Positions 17,583 through 25,874 are shown, counted from the first letter of the stretch. The stretch: DNA of 64,000 nucleotides from Halodesulfovibrio sp. MK-HDV (GCF_009914765.1 NZ_WYDS01000006.1:62001-126000); one strand, 5' to 3'. Numbers and translations are program-made. Notes: generated by a model not told the origin, from the letters alone.

Positions 17583-17679
17583 TTCAGACACTACGTTTGA
17601 CGTGATCGTACGCAGCACTTGATCTTATATATTCAGTCCTAATATTCTGTCGATTCTTAGAGCGGCAACCGAGCATGAA

Positions 17680-17727
17680 AGAGGTACCAGAATGATTGTT
17701 TTCAATTACATTCCGGCACCTCTTTTT
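17680..17727 (+). terminator. Hairpin terminator
   Basis: AGAGGTACCAGAATG pairs with CATTCCGGCACCTCT with two mismatches, then TTTTTG. Confidence 0.65.
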
Positions 17728-17750
17728 GTAACTCTGCCTGTATTCAATGA

Positions 17751-17888
17751 TGGGAAGAATTCGGCGATAACTACCCAGAGTTAATATTCATCCTCCAATC
17801 CATGGAAAAGGCCGTAGAAGACTTCGCCGCCACTTCGACGGAATGGAAGAACGGGTTAGAGAATAGAATAAAATTTGAAAGCAAATAA
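17751..17888 (+). pseudogene. Possible gene remnant (C-terminal fragment)
   Basis: An open frame without start encodes WEEFGDNYPELIFILQS and ends in RIKFESK before TAA. It has coding character (amphipathic, charged) but no upstream gene body. Together with similar short coding-like stretches at 18122-18197 and on the minus strand near 18950-19000, it suggests decayed genes next to the attachment site. Identity unknown. Confidence 0.3.
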
Positions 17889-18326
17889 GAGGCCCTCTGT
17901 CAAATTGATAGGGGCTTTATTTTATTATGCCATTAAGTTGCCAGAACTTCTTATAGGGAAAATTTGCATTTTGGTTTGTAAGCTTCCTTTAAAAAGACAC
18001 ACGCCCAAATAGAGTTTACTGCAACCTTCGTCTGAATCAAAAACGCAGAGCAAAGAAAGGGCTTCTAAAGCGGATAAAATAACTTCCCTGGTGGAAGTTA
18101 CAATGAGGAGCGCCCACAAAGCCTTCTCGACGGGCTTACCGCGTCAGAATTTCTATCTATTAACGTAGAAAATTCTAATTTTGAACTGTCAGCTTGATGG
18201 AAGAGTTTACAACAACTGCTTTCCTATTGATTTCGATAGTATTACGGCATTTGTTTTTCTATTATATCTCTCAATAAGTGATCTTAATATATCAAATTAA
18301 TTAACATTTATTACAGGAGAAAAGTA

Positions 18327-18725
18327 ATGCCTACCCAAATTCATACAGAAGACATTTTATCACATATCGTTATTGAAGAAAATGCAGAGAAAACTTTAGA
18401 CCAGACTCTATCAAATGTTGAAGGATGTATGACGATTCTTAATGCAGGAATCGGTAGTATTAAACTGTGTTATGAAGTGCATGGTAATAGTGTTACTGTT
18501 TCTGCGAAAGCGTGTACGTCTGTGAAAGACTTCTCACTTGGCAGTGCTACATTATCAATTGGTGCATGTGAGACATTGTCAGGTAAGGTGAAAGTTCTTT
18601 TTGCTTGGGCAAAAGGGGAAGTAAAGGTTTGCTTTACGAAAGATTTTTATTTGACCTATGAGGCAAAACTTAGTGCCTCTGGCGCAGGAAGTGTCTCAAC
18701 TTCCGGTAAAATTCATCTGATTTAG
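18327..18725 (+). CDS. Hypothetical beta-rich protein
   Basis: 132 residues with AGGAGA 8 bases before the ATG. After about 25 residues the sequence is alternating and Ser/Thr/Gly-rich with five Cys (including GCM, KLCYEV, KACTSV, GACETL, KVCFTK), compatible with a small beta domain. No signal peptide. A terminator follows directly. Not recognised. Confidence 0.55.
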   Translation: MPTQIHTEDILSHIVIEENAEKTLDQTLSNVEGCMTILNAGIGSIKLCYEVHGNSVTVSAKACTSVKDFSLGSATLSIGACETLSGKVKVLFAWAKGEVKVCFTKDFYLTYEAKLSASGAGSVSTSGKIHLI

Positions 18726-18756
18726 AGTTGGCGCTGAATTTTAGTCTTGTTTGAAA

Positions 18757-18789
18757 TGGGGCTTCAGTGAGAGCTGAAGCCCTTTATTG
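18757..18789 (+). terminator. Terminator
   Basis: GGGCTTCAG/CTGAAGCCC with 6-base loop and T-rich tail. Confidence 0.75.
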
Positions 18790-19016
18790 TTCCAGAGCTA
18801 CTCATTCTAATATGATTTAGAATGAGAGCTTTCCTTCATTTTCCCGAATCCTCTAATTTCAGCAAGTTCGGTACATCTTGATTCATGTTTAAATTGTTCA
18901 GATATCTTTCTGGCGTAGATTGTCATGTCAATTTAAACACTTGATTCAATCCGAATTATTTCAAGAACTTCATGGTTGTTCGAAAATAAAGTTTATTTTT
19001 GGAGTGGTCGTTTTTA
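18790..19016. other. Remnant-bearing interval left of the prophage
   Basis: Holds a perfect 10-bp hairpin CTCATTCTAA/TTAGAATGAG at 18801-18826. On the minus strand a 39-codon ATG frame (18926 to 18807) and, upstream of it, a C-terminal-like fragment ending IIRIESSV look like decayed coding sequence. No gene can be named. Confidence 0.35.
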
Positions 19017-19056
19017 AAAAATAAAAAGGGTGTTAACCGACTGGTTAACACCCTTT
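19017..19056 (-). terminator. Original tRNA-Ser terminator, displaced by the prophage
   Basis: AAAGGGTGTTAACC pairs with GGTTAACACCCTTT; on the minus strand it is followed by a T-rich run. It lies just beyond the leftover tRNA 3' half in attL, the position expected for the terminator of tRNA-Ser before integration. Confidence 0.7.
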
Positions 19057-19058
19057 TC

Positions 19059-19132
19059 TTATTCACTATATGGCGGAGAGGGAGGGATTCGAACCCTCGT
19101 TAGGCTTTGAGACCTAAGCACGATTTCGAGTC
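19059..19132. other. attL of the prophage
   Basis: 74 bases matching 57550-57623 with one substitution (G at 19109 for A). It contains the tRNA-Ser 3' half from the anticodon loop to CCA plus 12 bases downstream. Prophage size from repeat to repeat is 38,491 bases. Confidence 0.9.
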
Positions 19133-19226
19133 AATCCAAGCAATTTGCTATTCATACAAAATCTAGGAATAGCGAGGGCTGTAGCGGAATAACAGATTGT
19201 CTAAAGTAGTCTGTTTTAAACTCTAC

Positions 19227-19243
19227 CGAGTCAAAATCGAGTC
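19227..19243. promoter_or_regulatory. Candidate integrase arm-type sites, left
   Basis: CGAGTC occurs at 19227-19232 and 19238-19243, 11 bases apart. Three further copies lie near attR at 57465-57500, and the same hexamer closes the core repeat. This fits arm-type integrase sites. Confidence 0.45.
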
Positions 19244-19256
19244 GCAAGCAACTTCT

Positions 19257-20453
19257 CTAATTTTTAAAATCAGTTTCGTATTTATGCATTTTGCAAATGT
19301 CTTCTAACTCATAGGAAGGAGCACATGTTGCATTGTATTTGGCAAGCAATAAAGCTGCGAAGGCTTTGTCTTGAACTCTGTTAGTAAGATATTGCATTAG
19401 ATTATAGTATTGAGTTGGGTATGAAATGGCATAAAGCTTTTCATCATGATCCGGATTACCGACTTTTTGGGCAATGTTTACGGGAGTATCAAGTGGGGTA
19501 AGTAAAATGTAATTACGAATAGATGGTCCTCGCACTTCAACTGCTTTTAGTTTCCCATTTGCCGTCTTAACTTCCTTCATTGCATAGAATTTACTGGTCT
19601 TATTGATATTGTCGGTTAATGAGATTGAATAAAAAGTGATGGACTCATCGGTTTTAGTGGGAAAGTTCCATATTATTTCAGCTGGCTTATTTTCTTGCTT
19701 AGGAATGGTCTTGGTTAAATGATATAGCTGAGCGATTCTTTCTTCCTCTTCAGACTTAAAGCAAGCTGGAGTATCTGGGTGACGGTTCAAGTAGTTACTG
19801 TTGATGTTTGGAGCACTAGTCGTTGTTGTTAATATATGAGGATTAAGTTGCTTTAAATCAGTTACTTCTCCAGCCTTAATAAGATTGGAAAGATCATCGT
19901 TGCATATACATCCCGTCGTACTCATGCCATGATCTGACCATTTAAGAGTGTAAATATCTTCAGAGTAATGAGAAACAGAAGCTACAGCTCCTGTGTTTAT
20001 GACACGTTTTTTTTTGTAACGTCTATGGTTGATGAGGTCTTTTCTAGAGTTGAATAACACATGTTTTCTTATGAAAACGTAGTGTTGCATTGATCCCAGT
20101 TTTGAGGAGAACTTATTTCTAGAGATTACTTCAGGCTGAAGGTAAATTGTAATTCCGTCTTGAGTTAGAACTTTATGATAGATCGATTTATCTGGAGAAA
20201 TCTCTGGCGGAAGTATTTCGGCTTTGTTTGGATCATAGTCAAAAAGTAAGAACATATATGGGATGAATGTATAGTAAGTTCGGTTTTTTTCTTTGTCCCA
20301 TATGACTCCAGTAGCATTTTCGTATGTATAATGAGCGCTTTGCAATAATCCGTCGTGATGGTTTTGCGCCTGTGATGCGATGGTGCTTGCGATGCAGAAA
20401 GTCATCACTACAAGTTGTAGGCAACATTTTGTTATATTATTGTTAATTCGCAT
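19257..20453 (-). CDS. Secreted hypothetical protein, prophage cargo
   Basis: 398 residues from ATG 20453 (GAGGA upstream), overlapping the previous gene by 11 bases. An N-terminal signal peptide is visible (hydrophobic residues about 11-25, cleavage near SQA). The mature part has beta-rich segments and five Cys but no motif I recognise; a TGAVASVSHY segment weakly recalls an SH3-like domain. It is likely periplasmic. It lies between attL and int, the classic place for lysogenic conversion genes, and is more AT-rich than the phage structural genes. Confidence 0.55.
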   Translation of the reverse strand: MRINNNITKCCLQLVVMTFCIASTIASQAQNHHDGLLQSAHYTYENATGVIWDKEKNRTYYTFIPYMFLLFDYDPNKAEILPPEISPDKSIYHKVLTQDGITIYLQPEVISRNKFSSKLGSMQHYVFIRKHVLFNSRKDLINHRRYKKKRVINTGAVASVSHYSEDIYTLKWSDHGMSTTGCICNDDLSNLIKAGEVTDLKQLNPHILTTTTSAPNINSNYLNRHPDTPACFKSEEEERIAQLYHLTKTIPKQENKPAEIIWNFPTKTDESITFYSISLTDNINKTSKFYAMKEVKTANGKLKAVEVRGPSIRNYILLTPLDTPVNIAQKVGNPDHDEKLYAISYPTQYYNLMQYLTNRVQDKAFAALLLAKYNATCAPSYELEDICKMHKYETDFKN

Positions 20454-20985
20454 TGGATGTATCCTCAAATACGCTACGAAGTTTTTCTTTCATACATTCT
20501 TTTGCAGCACTTATAGTCGCCGAATATCCATTTTTTACGTCAATAATCGCAATCGCGTACTCTGAGCTATGAGGAGTAGTTTTTAAATTGTATAATATTT
20601 GAGCATTATTAACTAATAAGTCTGATGTAGGTGCAGTTTCTTGGCAATAGCTTGTTAAAATATAAAGGGAGTCGATGAAGTTATCATGAGCTATTTTAAA
20701 GGCTGAAAGCACTTGGCCCGGAGGTTGACCCTGAAAGTTGGTTCCTTCGATGGGAAGTGCGACAGCAAGTAGCTTGCTATAGGCGTCATCTACATTTTCC
20801 ATTCTTGTTGAGATCGTGTTTGCTTCAAATTGTGCATAATGCTCCAATGTTGTTTTAGCACGCTGATGGTCGTCATAACTATCTTGAATGAAATAGAAAC
20901 CTAGAAGCATTACAATGAGCGGTATAGTAACGTTAGTGAGAGCAGATAAAAGAACAGTGCTGAAGGACAGGCGAATCGGTTTCAT
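20443..20985 (-). CDS. Membrane-anchored hypothetical protein, prophage cargo
   Basis: 180 residues with AGGAGTGAGAA before the ATG. One transmembrane helix at about residues 9-31, then a periplasmic helical domain (KTTLEHYAQFEANTISTRM onward) of 145 residues. Translation is coupled to the secreted protein gene downstream. The pair may act in the envelope, for example in superinfection exclusion, but that is inference from location and topology only. Confidence 0.55.
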   Translation of the reverse strand: MKPIRLSFSTVLLSALTNVTIPLIVMLLGFYFIQDSYDDHQRAKTTLEHYAQFEANTISTRMENVDDAYSKLLAVALPIEGTNFQGQPPGQVLSAFKIAHDNFIDSLYILTSYCQETAPTSDLLVNNAQILYNLKTTPHSSEYAIAIIDVKNGYSATISAAKECMKEKLRSVFEDTSNAN

Positions 20986-21140
20986 TTCTCACTCCTATTA
21001 TTTTATTTTATATAATTATTTTAATGATAACGATTTTTGAATCGAATGATAATTATTATGGAAGAGAGACTTTTAAGTAAAAAACGGGAAGTTAGATTGC
21101 ACTGTTCGTATTCAACAGATGCTACCTATTTGAATTGTAA

Positions 21141-21176
21141 TAAAAAGGGCTTCATCCTGTTGGATAAAGCCCTTAA
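21141..21176 (-). terminator. Terminator of the int operon
   Basis: AAGGGCTT-ATCC hairpin (ATCC/GGAT and AAGGGCTT/AAGCCCTT) followed on the minus strand by TTTTTATT. Confidence 0.8.
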
Positions 21177-21196
21177 GTATTATGATGAGCAACAAA

Positions 21197-22234
21197 CTAC
21201 GTTCCTTTTTCTTCCAACTCCTCCAGCGTGAGCAGGTGCGGAACGTCCCGATCTACGGCGAGGTCATGCAAGTATCGCTCTGTAGTAGAGTGGTTCATAT
21301 GCCCCAAGAATGCTTGAATTTGATAAGAGGTTGCTTGTCTACTATCTTTAAGCCGTGTTGCTACGTGGTGGCGTATTCCGTGAGCAGTGAATTTGGACAC
21401 CTTTGCCTTGTGGCAGTTCCTAGAAAATAGACCAACTAGAAAGCTTCCGGAGCGCGGTTGCGGGTTCCCGTATCGTGTTGGAAAAACCAGATCAGCGGTG
21501 CGGCGTTGGTTTCTTCTTTCAAGCATTTCTCTAAACGCTGGCGAAATAGAGAGCGTTCGCGGCTCATGATTCCCTCTTTTTCGCTTTCGCGTGTAGAGCG
21601 TAATGGTGTTCAGCTCAAAATCTATGTCATCCCATTTTAGATTCGTAATCTCGCCTATCCGTGCGCCAGTGTAGTAGAGCGCATCTATCCAGTCTCGTTC
21701 TTCATCAGTCGCAACCTCTCGAACCTTTAGAATGTCTCCCAGTGTTGGGACATGTCGAATAAATTTTTCCTCTGGAAAAGGCTCGGCAGCCCTCCAAGGA
21801 TTTTTTTGGATATGGTTTCGACGTATCGCCCAGTTCCAGAGGATTGAAAGTTCTTTGCAATGCCTGTTAGCAGTCTTGCCACTGGCGGCTTGTTTCAGGT
21901 GTACAAGGTAGTTTTCAATTGTTGAATCTGGAAGCTCCTCAATAATAAAATCGCCTCCTAGAAACTCCAGAAGGCGATTAATTACGGTGCGCTTGTATGC
22001 GAAAGTCTGAGCTTGCCGTCGTTCCTGCATGAAGTCGAGATAACCGTTAGCCACAAAGCCGAAGCTCGTGCCTGTCGGGGTTTTCATAGTACGTTTTCTT
22101 GTTTCCGTCTGTTCCCACTGACGAGCCACTTTTTTGGTTAGAAACCCTCGTTTTGTTTTGACCACGGCTCCGTCCAGATACAGAACGGCCTTGTAACGTC
22201 GCCCCTTCTTGGTTTGGTAGGCTGTTACGGACAT
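21197..22234 (-). CDS. int: Prophage integrase, tyrosine recombinase
   Basis: 345 residues from ATG 22234, chosen because ATGGAGGATTCG provides GGAGG six bases upstream. An N-terminal arm-binding region, a SAM-like core-binding domain (about 60-150) and a catalytic domain with ARIGE (first Arg), HGIRHH (His-x-x-Arg), LGH and the tyrosine in TTERYLH near the end. It catalyses integration at tRNA-Ser(CGA). Last gene of the leftward early operon. Its first 188 bases overlap the excisionase frame. Confidence 0.92.
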   Translation of the reverse strand: MSVTAYQTKKGRRYKAVLYLDGAVVKTKRGFLTKKVARQWEQTETRKRTMKTPTGTSFGFVANGYLDFMQERRQAQTFAYKRTVINRLLEFLGGDFIIEELPDSTIENYLVHLKQAASGKTANRHCKELSILWNWAIRRNHIQKNPWRAAEPFPEEKFIRHVPTLGDILKVREVATDEERDWIDALYYTGARIGEITNLKWDDIDFELNTITLYTRKRKRGNHEPRTLSISPAFREMLERRNQRRTADLVFPTRYGNPQPRSGSFLVGLFSRNCHKAKVSKFTAHGIRHHVATRLKDSRQATSYQIQAFLGHMNHSTTERYLHDLAVDRDVPHLLTLEELEEKGT

Positions 22235-22439
22235 CGAATCCTCCATTTTCATATAGATAGGCAATCACATCGGCAGGGATGAACCGTGCGCCTTTGGCGT
22301 TTCTTCCGGTACCCACGTAAAAGTGAGGCCATTGTTTCCATACACCAGCCAGACTACCTTTGCTCATTTTAACAAGCTCGGCCATTTCATCAAGATTAGC
22401 AATAGGGGGAAGTTGTTGTGTGGTAATTGAGTGGTGCAT
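22047..22439 (-). CDS. Excisionase-like HTH protein
   Basis: 130 residues from ATG 22439 (GGAGT upstream). Residues about 12-65 form a winged-helix/AlpA-type domain (NLDEMAELVKMSKGSL, then HFYVGTGRNAKGARFIPAD and VIAYLYENG). The remaining 60 residues are Ser/Gly/Arg/Asn-rich and are read from the same DNA as the integrase N-terminus in another frame, so they may be a by-product with no folded domain. Position directly before int suggests a directionality factor. Confidence 0.6.
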   Translation of the reverse strand: MHHSITTQQLPPIANLDEMAELVKMSKGSLAGVWKQWPHFYVGTGRNAKGARFIPADVIAYLYENGGFDVRNSLPNQEGATLQGRSVSGRSRGQNKTRVSNQKSGSSVGTDGNKKTYYENPDRHELRLCG

Positions 22440-22466
22440 GGTGACTCCAAAATTCAAGAGCTATGG

Positions 22467-22664
22467 TTAGTGGTCAAAGTCGCAGGTAAATTTTTCGCCG
22501 CATTCAGGGCAGTAAACTTCTTGGTCTTTTAAAAAGAGAATTGAGAAGTCGTTTGGTCTGTCTTCCCAAAAATCGCATTCGGTAAGCAGATCCACTTCTT
22601 CGTTGCAGTGTGGACAATTAACATTGAGTTCAAGCGTCCAATCTGCTGTTAGCTTTTCTGCCAT
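22467..22664 (-). CDS. Small zinc-ribbon protein
   Basis: 65 residues from ATG 22664 (GAGGGG upstream). CPHC at 17-20 and CPEC at 52-55 make a zinc ribbon, with an acidic middle (ECDFWEDRPNDF). Early-operon protein of unknown role. Neighbours on both sides are also very small, and the spacing is operon-like. Confidence 0.6.
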   Translation of the reverse strand: MAEKLTADWTLELNVNCPHCNEEVDLLTECDFWEDRPNDFSILFLKDQEVYCPECGEKFTCDFDH

Positions 22665-22666
22665 GC

Positions 22667-22897
22667 TTAACAACCCCTCGGCATACAGCGGGTGCACCAT
22701 ACGCCGTGGTTGTTGCTGGTGTGTACTTCGCCTTCGCAGATTAGGTGACCGCAGCAGTCGCAGTGGGCAATTACCGGAATACCTGCAACTGTATCTACTT
22801 CGAGATAGTAGGGTGAGTTGTGCAGATTGCCTCGAAATTGTTCGGCAAGGCCGGAGAGTTCGAGCTGACCTGTTTGATTCAAAATTGTTGCTACCAT
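22667..22897 (-). CDS. Small zinc-ribbon protein
   Basis: 76 residues with AAAGGAGC before the ATG. The N-terminal 40 residues are not Cys-containing; then CDCCGH near residue 46 and CTRC near residue 68 could bind zinc. Two bases separate its stop from the next gene's start region. Function unknown. Confidence 0.6.
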   Translation of the reverse strand: MVATILNQTGQLELSGLAEQFRGNLHNSPYYLEVDTVAGIPVIAHCDCCGHLICEGEVHTSNNHGVWCTRCMPRGC

Positions 22898-22918
22898 TTT
22901 CTTTGCTCCTTTGGTTAT

Positions 22919-22945
22919 GCCGGATGCATTCCCGTTGCATCCGGC
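22919..22945 (-). repeat. Intercistronic hairpin
   Basis: Perfect 10-bp stem GCCGGATGCA/TGCATCCGGC with 7-base loop between two genes of the early operon. No T run follows, so it is more likely an mRNA stability or processing hairpin than a terminator. Confidence 0.6.
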
Positions 22946-22965
22946 GCAGTGTATGGAGGGGGAAG

Positions 22966-23742
22966 CTAGGCGATAACTTTTACTTCTTCCGGCAGGTTTT
23001 CGCGGAGCCAGTCAGCAATGGATTGCATAGCGGTGATCTTCCATGCGCCGCCGTCGGCTTCGATAAGAGCGCATTTTGCGCCGTTCTCGCCGCCTTTAAA
23101 ACGGAGCGTCATTTTTCGACCGGGCTGAGCAACCTCTGTGAATGTGGAGAACGGATAAAGAATTACAGGGTTTGGCACTTCGGTTAATTCTTTAGTAACT
23201 ACACCAGCGCGAGTTGTGACGTTCTGCTTCATACCGTCGTCCTGCTGCTGTACTTCTGCAGAAGTAGAGATATTGCCGCAGACTTGAATTACGTCGGTCA
23301 GGTGGTCGCCTTCCGTCTCTACAAAGCAGGACTGCATGTATGGCAGGAATTGCTCTGGAGAGTGGTACTCAGGGCGTGTAGCACTGGAGAACATATGCAC
23401 TGGAACAATAGCTTCGGCTTGCATGAACGTAGGGCGTTGCTTGTGCGGGCCGTATGGAACGGAGCGGATAAGTACGGTGTCGTGGCTTACGACATGCACC
23501 ATGAGTTCGTCGTAATCGAGCTTGTCGGGATTGCTTTCGAGATAGTCTTTCAAGCCTGTGAGAGTGTGGATGTGCAAGCTTTCGGCTTCCGGTTTGTAAA
23601 GCTTGTTCCAGTTGCCTTTGATGTATGGGCGGCCTTCGTGCTCGTGCACAACGAAAGCATTTTCGTTTTTCAGCTCTTCGCGCGCCAGTTCCTTGCCAGT
23701 GTTAATGAGGAGTTCCGCAGTTTCAAATGTATTGCTTTCCAT
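22966..23742 (-). CDS. YfdQ-like phage protein (DUF2303)
   Basis: 258 residues. The C-terminal part, with NPVILYPFSTFTEVAQP and later LIEADGGAWKITAM, matches the conserved end of the YfdQ/DUF2303 family of prophage proteins, which are about 270 residues long. The central RPTFMQAEAIVPV region also fits. Function is unknown; the gene is regularly found in early operons. Here it is in the leftward operon upstream of int. Confidence 0.65.
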   Translation of the reverse strand: MESNTFETAELLINTGKELAREELKNENAFVVHEHEGRPYIKGNWNKLYKPEAESLHIHTLTGLKDYLESNPDKLDYDELMVHVVSHDTVLIRSVPYGPHKQRPTFMQAEAIVPVHMFSSATRPEYHSPEQFLPYMQSCFVETEGDHLTDVIQVCGNISTSAEVQQQDDGMKQNVTTRAGVVTKELTEVPNPVILYPFSTFTEVAQPGRKMTLRFKGGENGAKCALIEADGGAWKITAMQSIADWLRENLPEEVKVIA

Positions 23743-23773
23743 GGTTATTTCTCGAAGTAGTTAGAGGGTGAGG

Positions 23774-24169
23774 TTAGTTTGCGTTCGCAGCCGATCTGAA
23801 CGGAGTTACGTTCTCAGCTATGGGCGCGGTCTTTTCGCCAGAGGATGTGCTTTTCTGGTCAATTGGCAGCTCGTTCTGATTTGGATTCATGTATTCAGAA
23901 GCAGTGGCTATTCCGTCGCTGTCGGTGCCAATGTTTACGTGTGCAGATACCGCAGCCTGAGAAGCTAGTTTCTTTTCAACAGCAATGCTTACTGGTGAAC
24001 TTGCGCGGTCTTGTGCTGGTTTAAATTCGATTTTCATAACCACAGAACGCTTTGCTGTGGCGTTTGTGTTCGGATCAAGGACGTTTGCCCATACTTCTTC
24101 AAGGGCGTTGTTCACCATCTCAACAGCGGCTCCGCCTTTAAGACTTTCGAGGGTTACTTCGTAACTCAT
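23774..24169 (-). CDS. Conserved phage early protein
   Basis: 131 residues with AAGGA before the ATG. The N-terminal 80 residues (LKGGAAVEMVNNALEEVWANVLDPNTNATAKRS split around DPNT) match a widespread prophage protein often labelled replication terminator-like, a name without proof. The C-terminal third is Ser/Pro/Asn-rich and probably disordered. Upstream neighbour of the YfdQ-like gene, a pairing common in prophages. Confidence 0.55.
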   Translation of the reverse strand: MSYEVTLESLKGGAAVEMVNNALEEVWANVLDPNTNATAKRSVVMKIEFKPAQDRASSPVSIAVEKKLASQAAVSAHVNIGTDSDGIATASEYMNPNQNELPIDQKSTSSGEKTAPIAENVTPFRSAANAN

Positions 24170-24175
24170 AATTCC

Positions 24176-24298
24176 TTACCTCGTTAAAATTTCGCCATAA
24201 CTGAGCAGGGCAGCAAAGCTAAGTGCCAAAATGCCAGCTATGAACAGGCGGTTAATAAAAGCCGTCGTAGGCCATTCTTTTGATCTGCTTGCGTACAT
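24176..24298 (-). CDS. 40-residue single-helix membrane protein
   Basis: ATG at 24298 with GAGAGGGC seven bases before it; stop overlaps the ribosome-site region of the next gene. A basic N-terminus (RSKEW) leads to a hydrophobic helix (LFIAGILALSFAALL) and a short tail. It is the first gene of the leftward operon. Function unknown; phages often place such peptides in early operons. Confidence 0.5.
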   Translation of the reverse strand: MYASRSKEWPTTAFINRLFIAGILALSFAALLSYGEILTR

Positions 24299-24319
24299 GC
24301 AGCCCTCTCGTTTTTTAGT

Positions 24320-24357
24320 GGTGCAGCCTTACAGCCGTTATTTTGCAAGGCTGCACC
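24320..24357 (-). repeat. Inverted repeat in the early leader
   Basis: GGTGCAGCCTT and AAGGCTGCACC, 11-bp perfect arms around 16 bases, in the leftward leader before the first gene. No T run follows. It may be an antitermination or attenuation structure. Confidence 0.5.
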
Positions 24358-24509
24358 GCAGCTAGTCAGCATTCTTACCAGTATCACCAATAGCCATATC
24401 CATTGCACCGCTATGCGTATGCCGCAGACATGCACCCAAGAAGTGACGGACTAACAACGGTGCTATACTCGCGTTGCGTTTGGTCTTTTTTCTTTCGGTG
24501 TGAAGAAAG

Positions 24510-24525
24510 GTTAGCGCACGGTAAC
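24510..24525. promoter_or_regulatory. Operator-like palindrome 1
   Basis: On the minus strand GTTACCGTGCGCTAAC, symmetric except for two pairs. Centre lies 35 bases from the second site. It lies immediately downstream of a TTGACA on the minus strand. Confidence 0.6.
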
Positions 24526-24531
24526 TTTCCA

Positions 24532-24537
24532 TGTCAA
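24532..24537 (-). promoter_or_regulatory. -35 box of the leftward early promoter
   Basis: TTGACA on the minus strand; a weak TAACCT lies 18 bases on, overlapping operator 1. Repressor bound at the flanking palindromes would block it. Confidence 0.5.
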
Positions 24538-24544
24538 CAAAAAA

Positions 24545-24560
24545 GTAAACGCGCGGTAAC
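24545..24560. promoter_or_regulatory. Operator-like palindrome 2
   Basis: On the minus strand GTTACCGCGCGTTTAC, same consensus as site 1 (GTWACCGYGYGYTWAC). Confidence 0.6.
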
Positions 24561-24610
24561 TTTTTTGATAAAAATAATGCCACAGTGAAAGTGGCAGATT
24601 GAGAAAGAAC

Positions 24611-24641
24611 AAAAAAAGCCCCCCCGCCGGAGCGGGGGGGG
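24611..24641 (-). terminator. GC-rich terminator of the repressor operon
   Basis: GCCCCCCC-GCTCCG-type stem (GCCCCCCCGC/GCGGGGGGGC) followed on the minus strand by seven T. It insulates the lysogenic operon from the early leftward promoter. Confidence 0.85.
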
Positions 24642-24740
24642 CAAGGAGAAGGAGATTGATCTAGATTCCACTTCAACCTTAGGGGTCTTTGTCGTATGAC
24701 TATAATCCTACGACAAAATTCTTATAGGAAAATTGAAATG

Positions 24741-25850
24741 TTATGCGTCATAAGCGAGTGCCCGCTCTTTTAATTGATCAGCAAACTGGAAAATTTCGTT
24801 AAGCTGCTCAATTGGGTGGCGAGTTTCATTTTTGTCGTCATCTAATAAGCCAAGGTATTTTTGTGTAGTATTAAAGTGTAATCTGCAAAGTGGCTTGCGA
24901 TTGTTATCATCAAGTAAAATGCCGCAGTAGGACTTTCGATCGCGCATGATAACGCGTTCTGGCGCGATTACTTGAGATAAAATTGCTTTAACAGTGAGGT
25001 AGCCTTCGATTTCTTCCTCAGTGGTTATAATTTCGGAATCAGAGTCTGCTGGCTCAACGTCATCTGCAGGGGCAGAGGTGGCTTCTTCTGGCTGAGTTGG
25101 TTGTTCAGCAGGCTGGTTGATAACAGGTTTTGCACCACCAAACATTGCTGACTGCAAACGTTCTTGAATTACATCATTAATATGACCTTCGAGAGCGGCG
25201 GTTACGCGTTCTTTGAAGTCTTCAACAACATTAGCGCGCATAGAGCCAGAGTACACTTTAGAAGCAAAATGTTTAATAAATGCGTCTGTAGGTTCAGCTA
25301 ATTCTTGCTTGAAAAGCTTTTTGATTTCACGAGTATATTTGAGGTTTTGTGCTGCACAAAGTGCAGTGTCTACGTCAAACTTGTCGTTAGTAAGTTTTTT
25401 GAGATCTTCGAGCAGGGACTCATCAAAGTGGTTGAAGTCGATGTCCATGAAAGGTTTTTCGTCCATGACATTTGGCTTATCGAGATCAGAGAAGAATTTG
25501 TAGCGGACTCCATCAGTTAAGATGCCAACTCTTGCAGATGAAATATTGTGAAAATAGCGGTGGAGCTGAGCAGCTTTGCCTTCGTCTAATGGATCACCAA
25601 TGTTTTTGCATTCAATAAGCATAATTGGATTATCATCTTTGACGATAGCGTAGTCTACTTTTTCACCTTTTTTTGTACCAATGTCGGCAGTAAACTCTGG
25701 CACAACCACGCGTGGATCAAAGGCATCGTATCCTAGCGTCTGCAAAAATGGCATAACAAGCGCACTCTTAGCGGCTTCTTCAGTATTAATATGGCCACTC
25801 ATGCTTTCCACTCGATCTGTGAAGCGTTGGATGTGATCTGCAAAATCCAT
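24741..25850 (-). CDS. HsdR-N-like PD-(D/E)xK nuclease-type protein
   Basis: 369 residues. Residues 1-130 resemble the N-terminal nuclease domain of type I restriction HsdR: PFLQTLGYD, VVVPEFTADIG, KVDYAI and LIECKN give the D...ExK active site. No helicase motifs follow; instead a helical region, a Pro/Glu/Thr-rich linker near 245-280 and a C-terminal beta domain (YCGILLDDNNRKPLCRL). Such stand-alone proteins are common in prophages and genomes. Downstream of the repressor on the same strand with a 24-base gap and a good ribosome site, so it is probably made in the lysogen and may act in exclusion. Confidence 0.7.
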   Translation of the reverse strand: MDFADHIQRFTDRVESMSGHINTEEAAKSALVMPFLQTLGYDAFDPRVVVPEFTADIGTKKGEKVDYAIVKDDNPIMLIECKNIGDPLDEGKAAQLHRYFHNISSARVGILTDGVRYKFFSDLDKPNVMDEKPFMDIDFNHFDESLLEDLKKLTNDKFDVDTALCAAQNLKYTREIKKLFKQELAEPTDAFIKHFASKVYSGSMRANVVEDFKERVTAALEGHINDVIQERLQSAMFGGAKPVINQPAEQPTQPEEATSAPADDVEPADSDSEIITTEEEIEGYLTVKAILSQVIAPERVIMRDRKSYCGILLDDNNRKPLCRLHFNTTQKYLGLLDDDKNETRHPIEQLNEIFQFADQLKERALAYDA

Positions 25851-25874
25851 TGATGTGTCCCCCCTTGGGGTTTT

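Noticed and set aside
17925-18119. 64-codon minus-strand frame
   Set aside because: TTG start with no ribosome site; composition not protein-like enough.
24362-24676. 104-codon minus-strand frame
   Set aside because: Begins in the GC-rich terminator and crosses the early promoter and both operators; more likely leader than gene.
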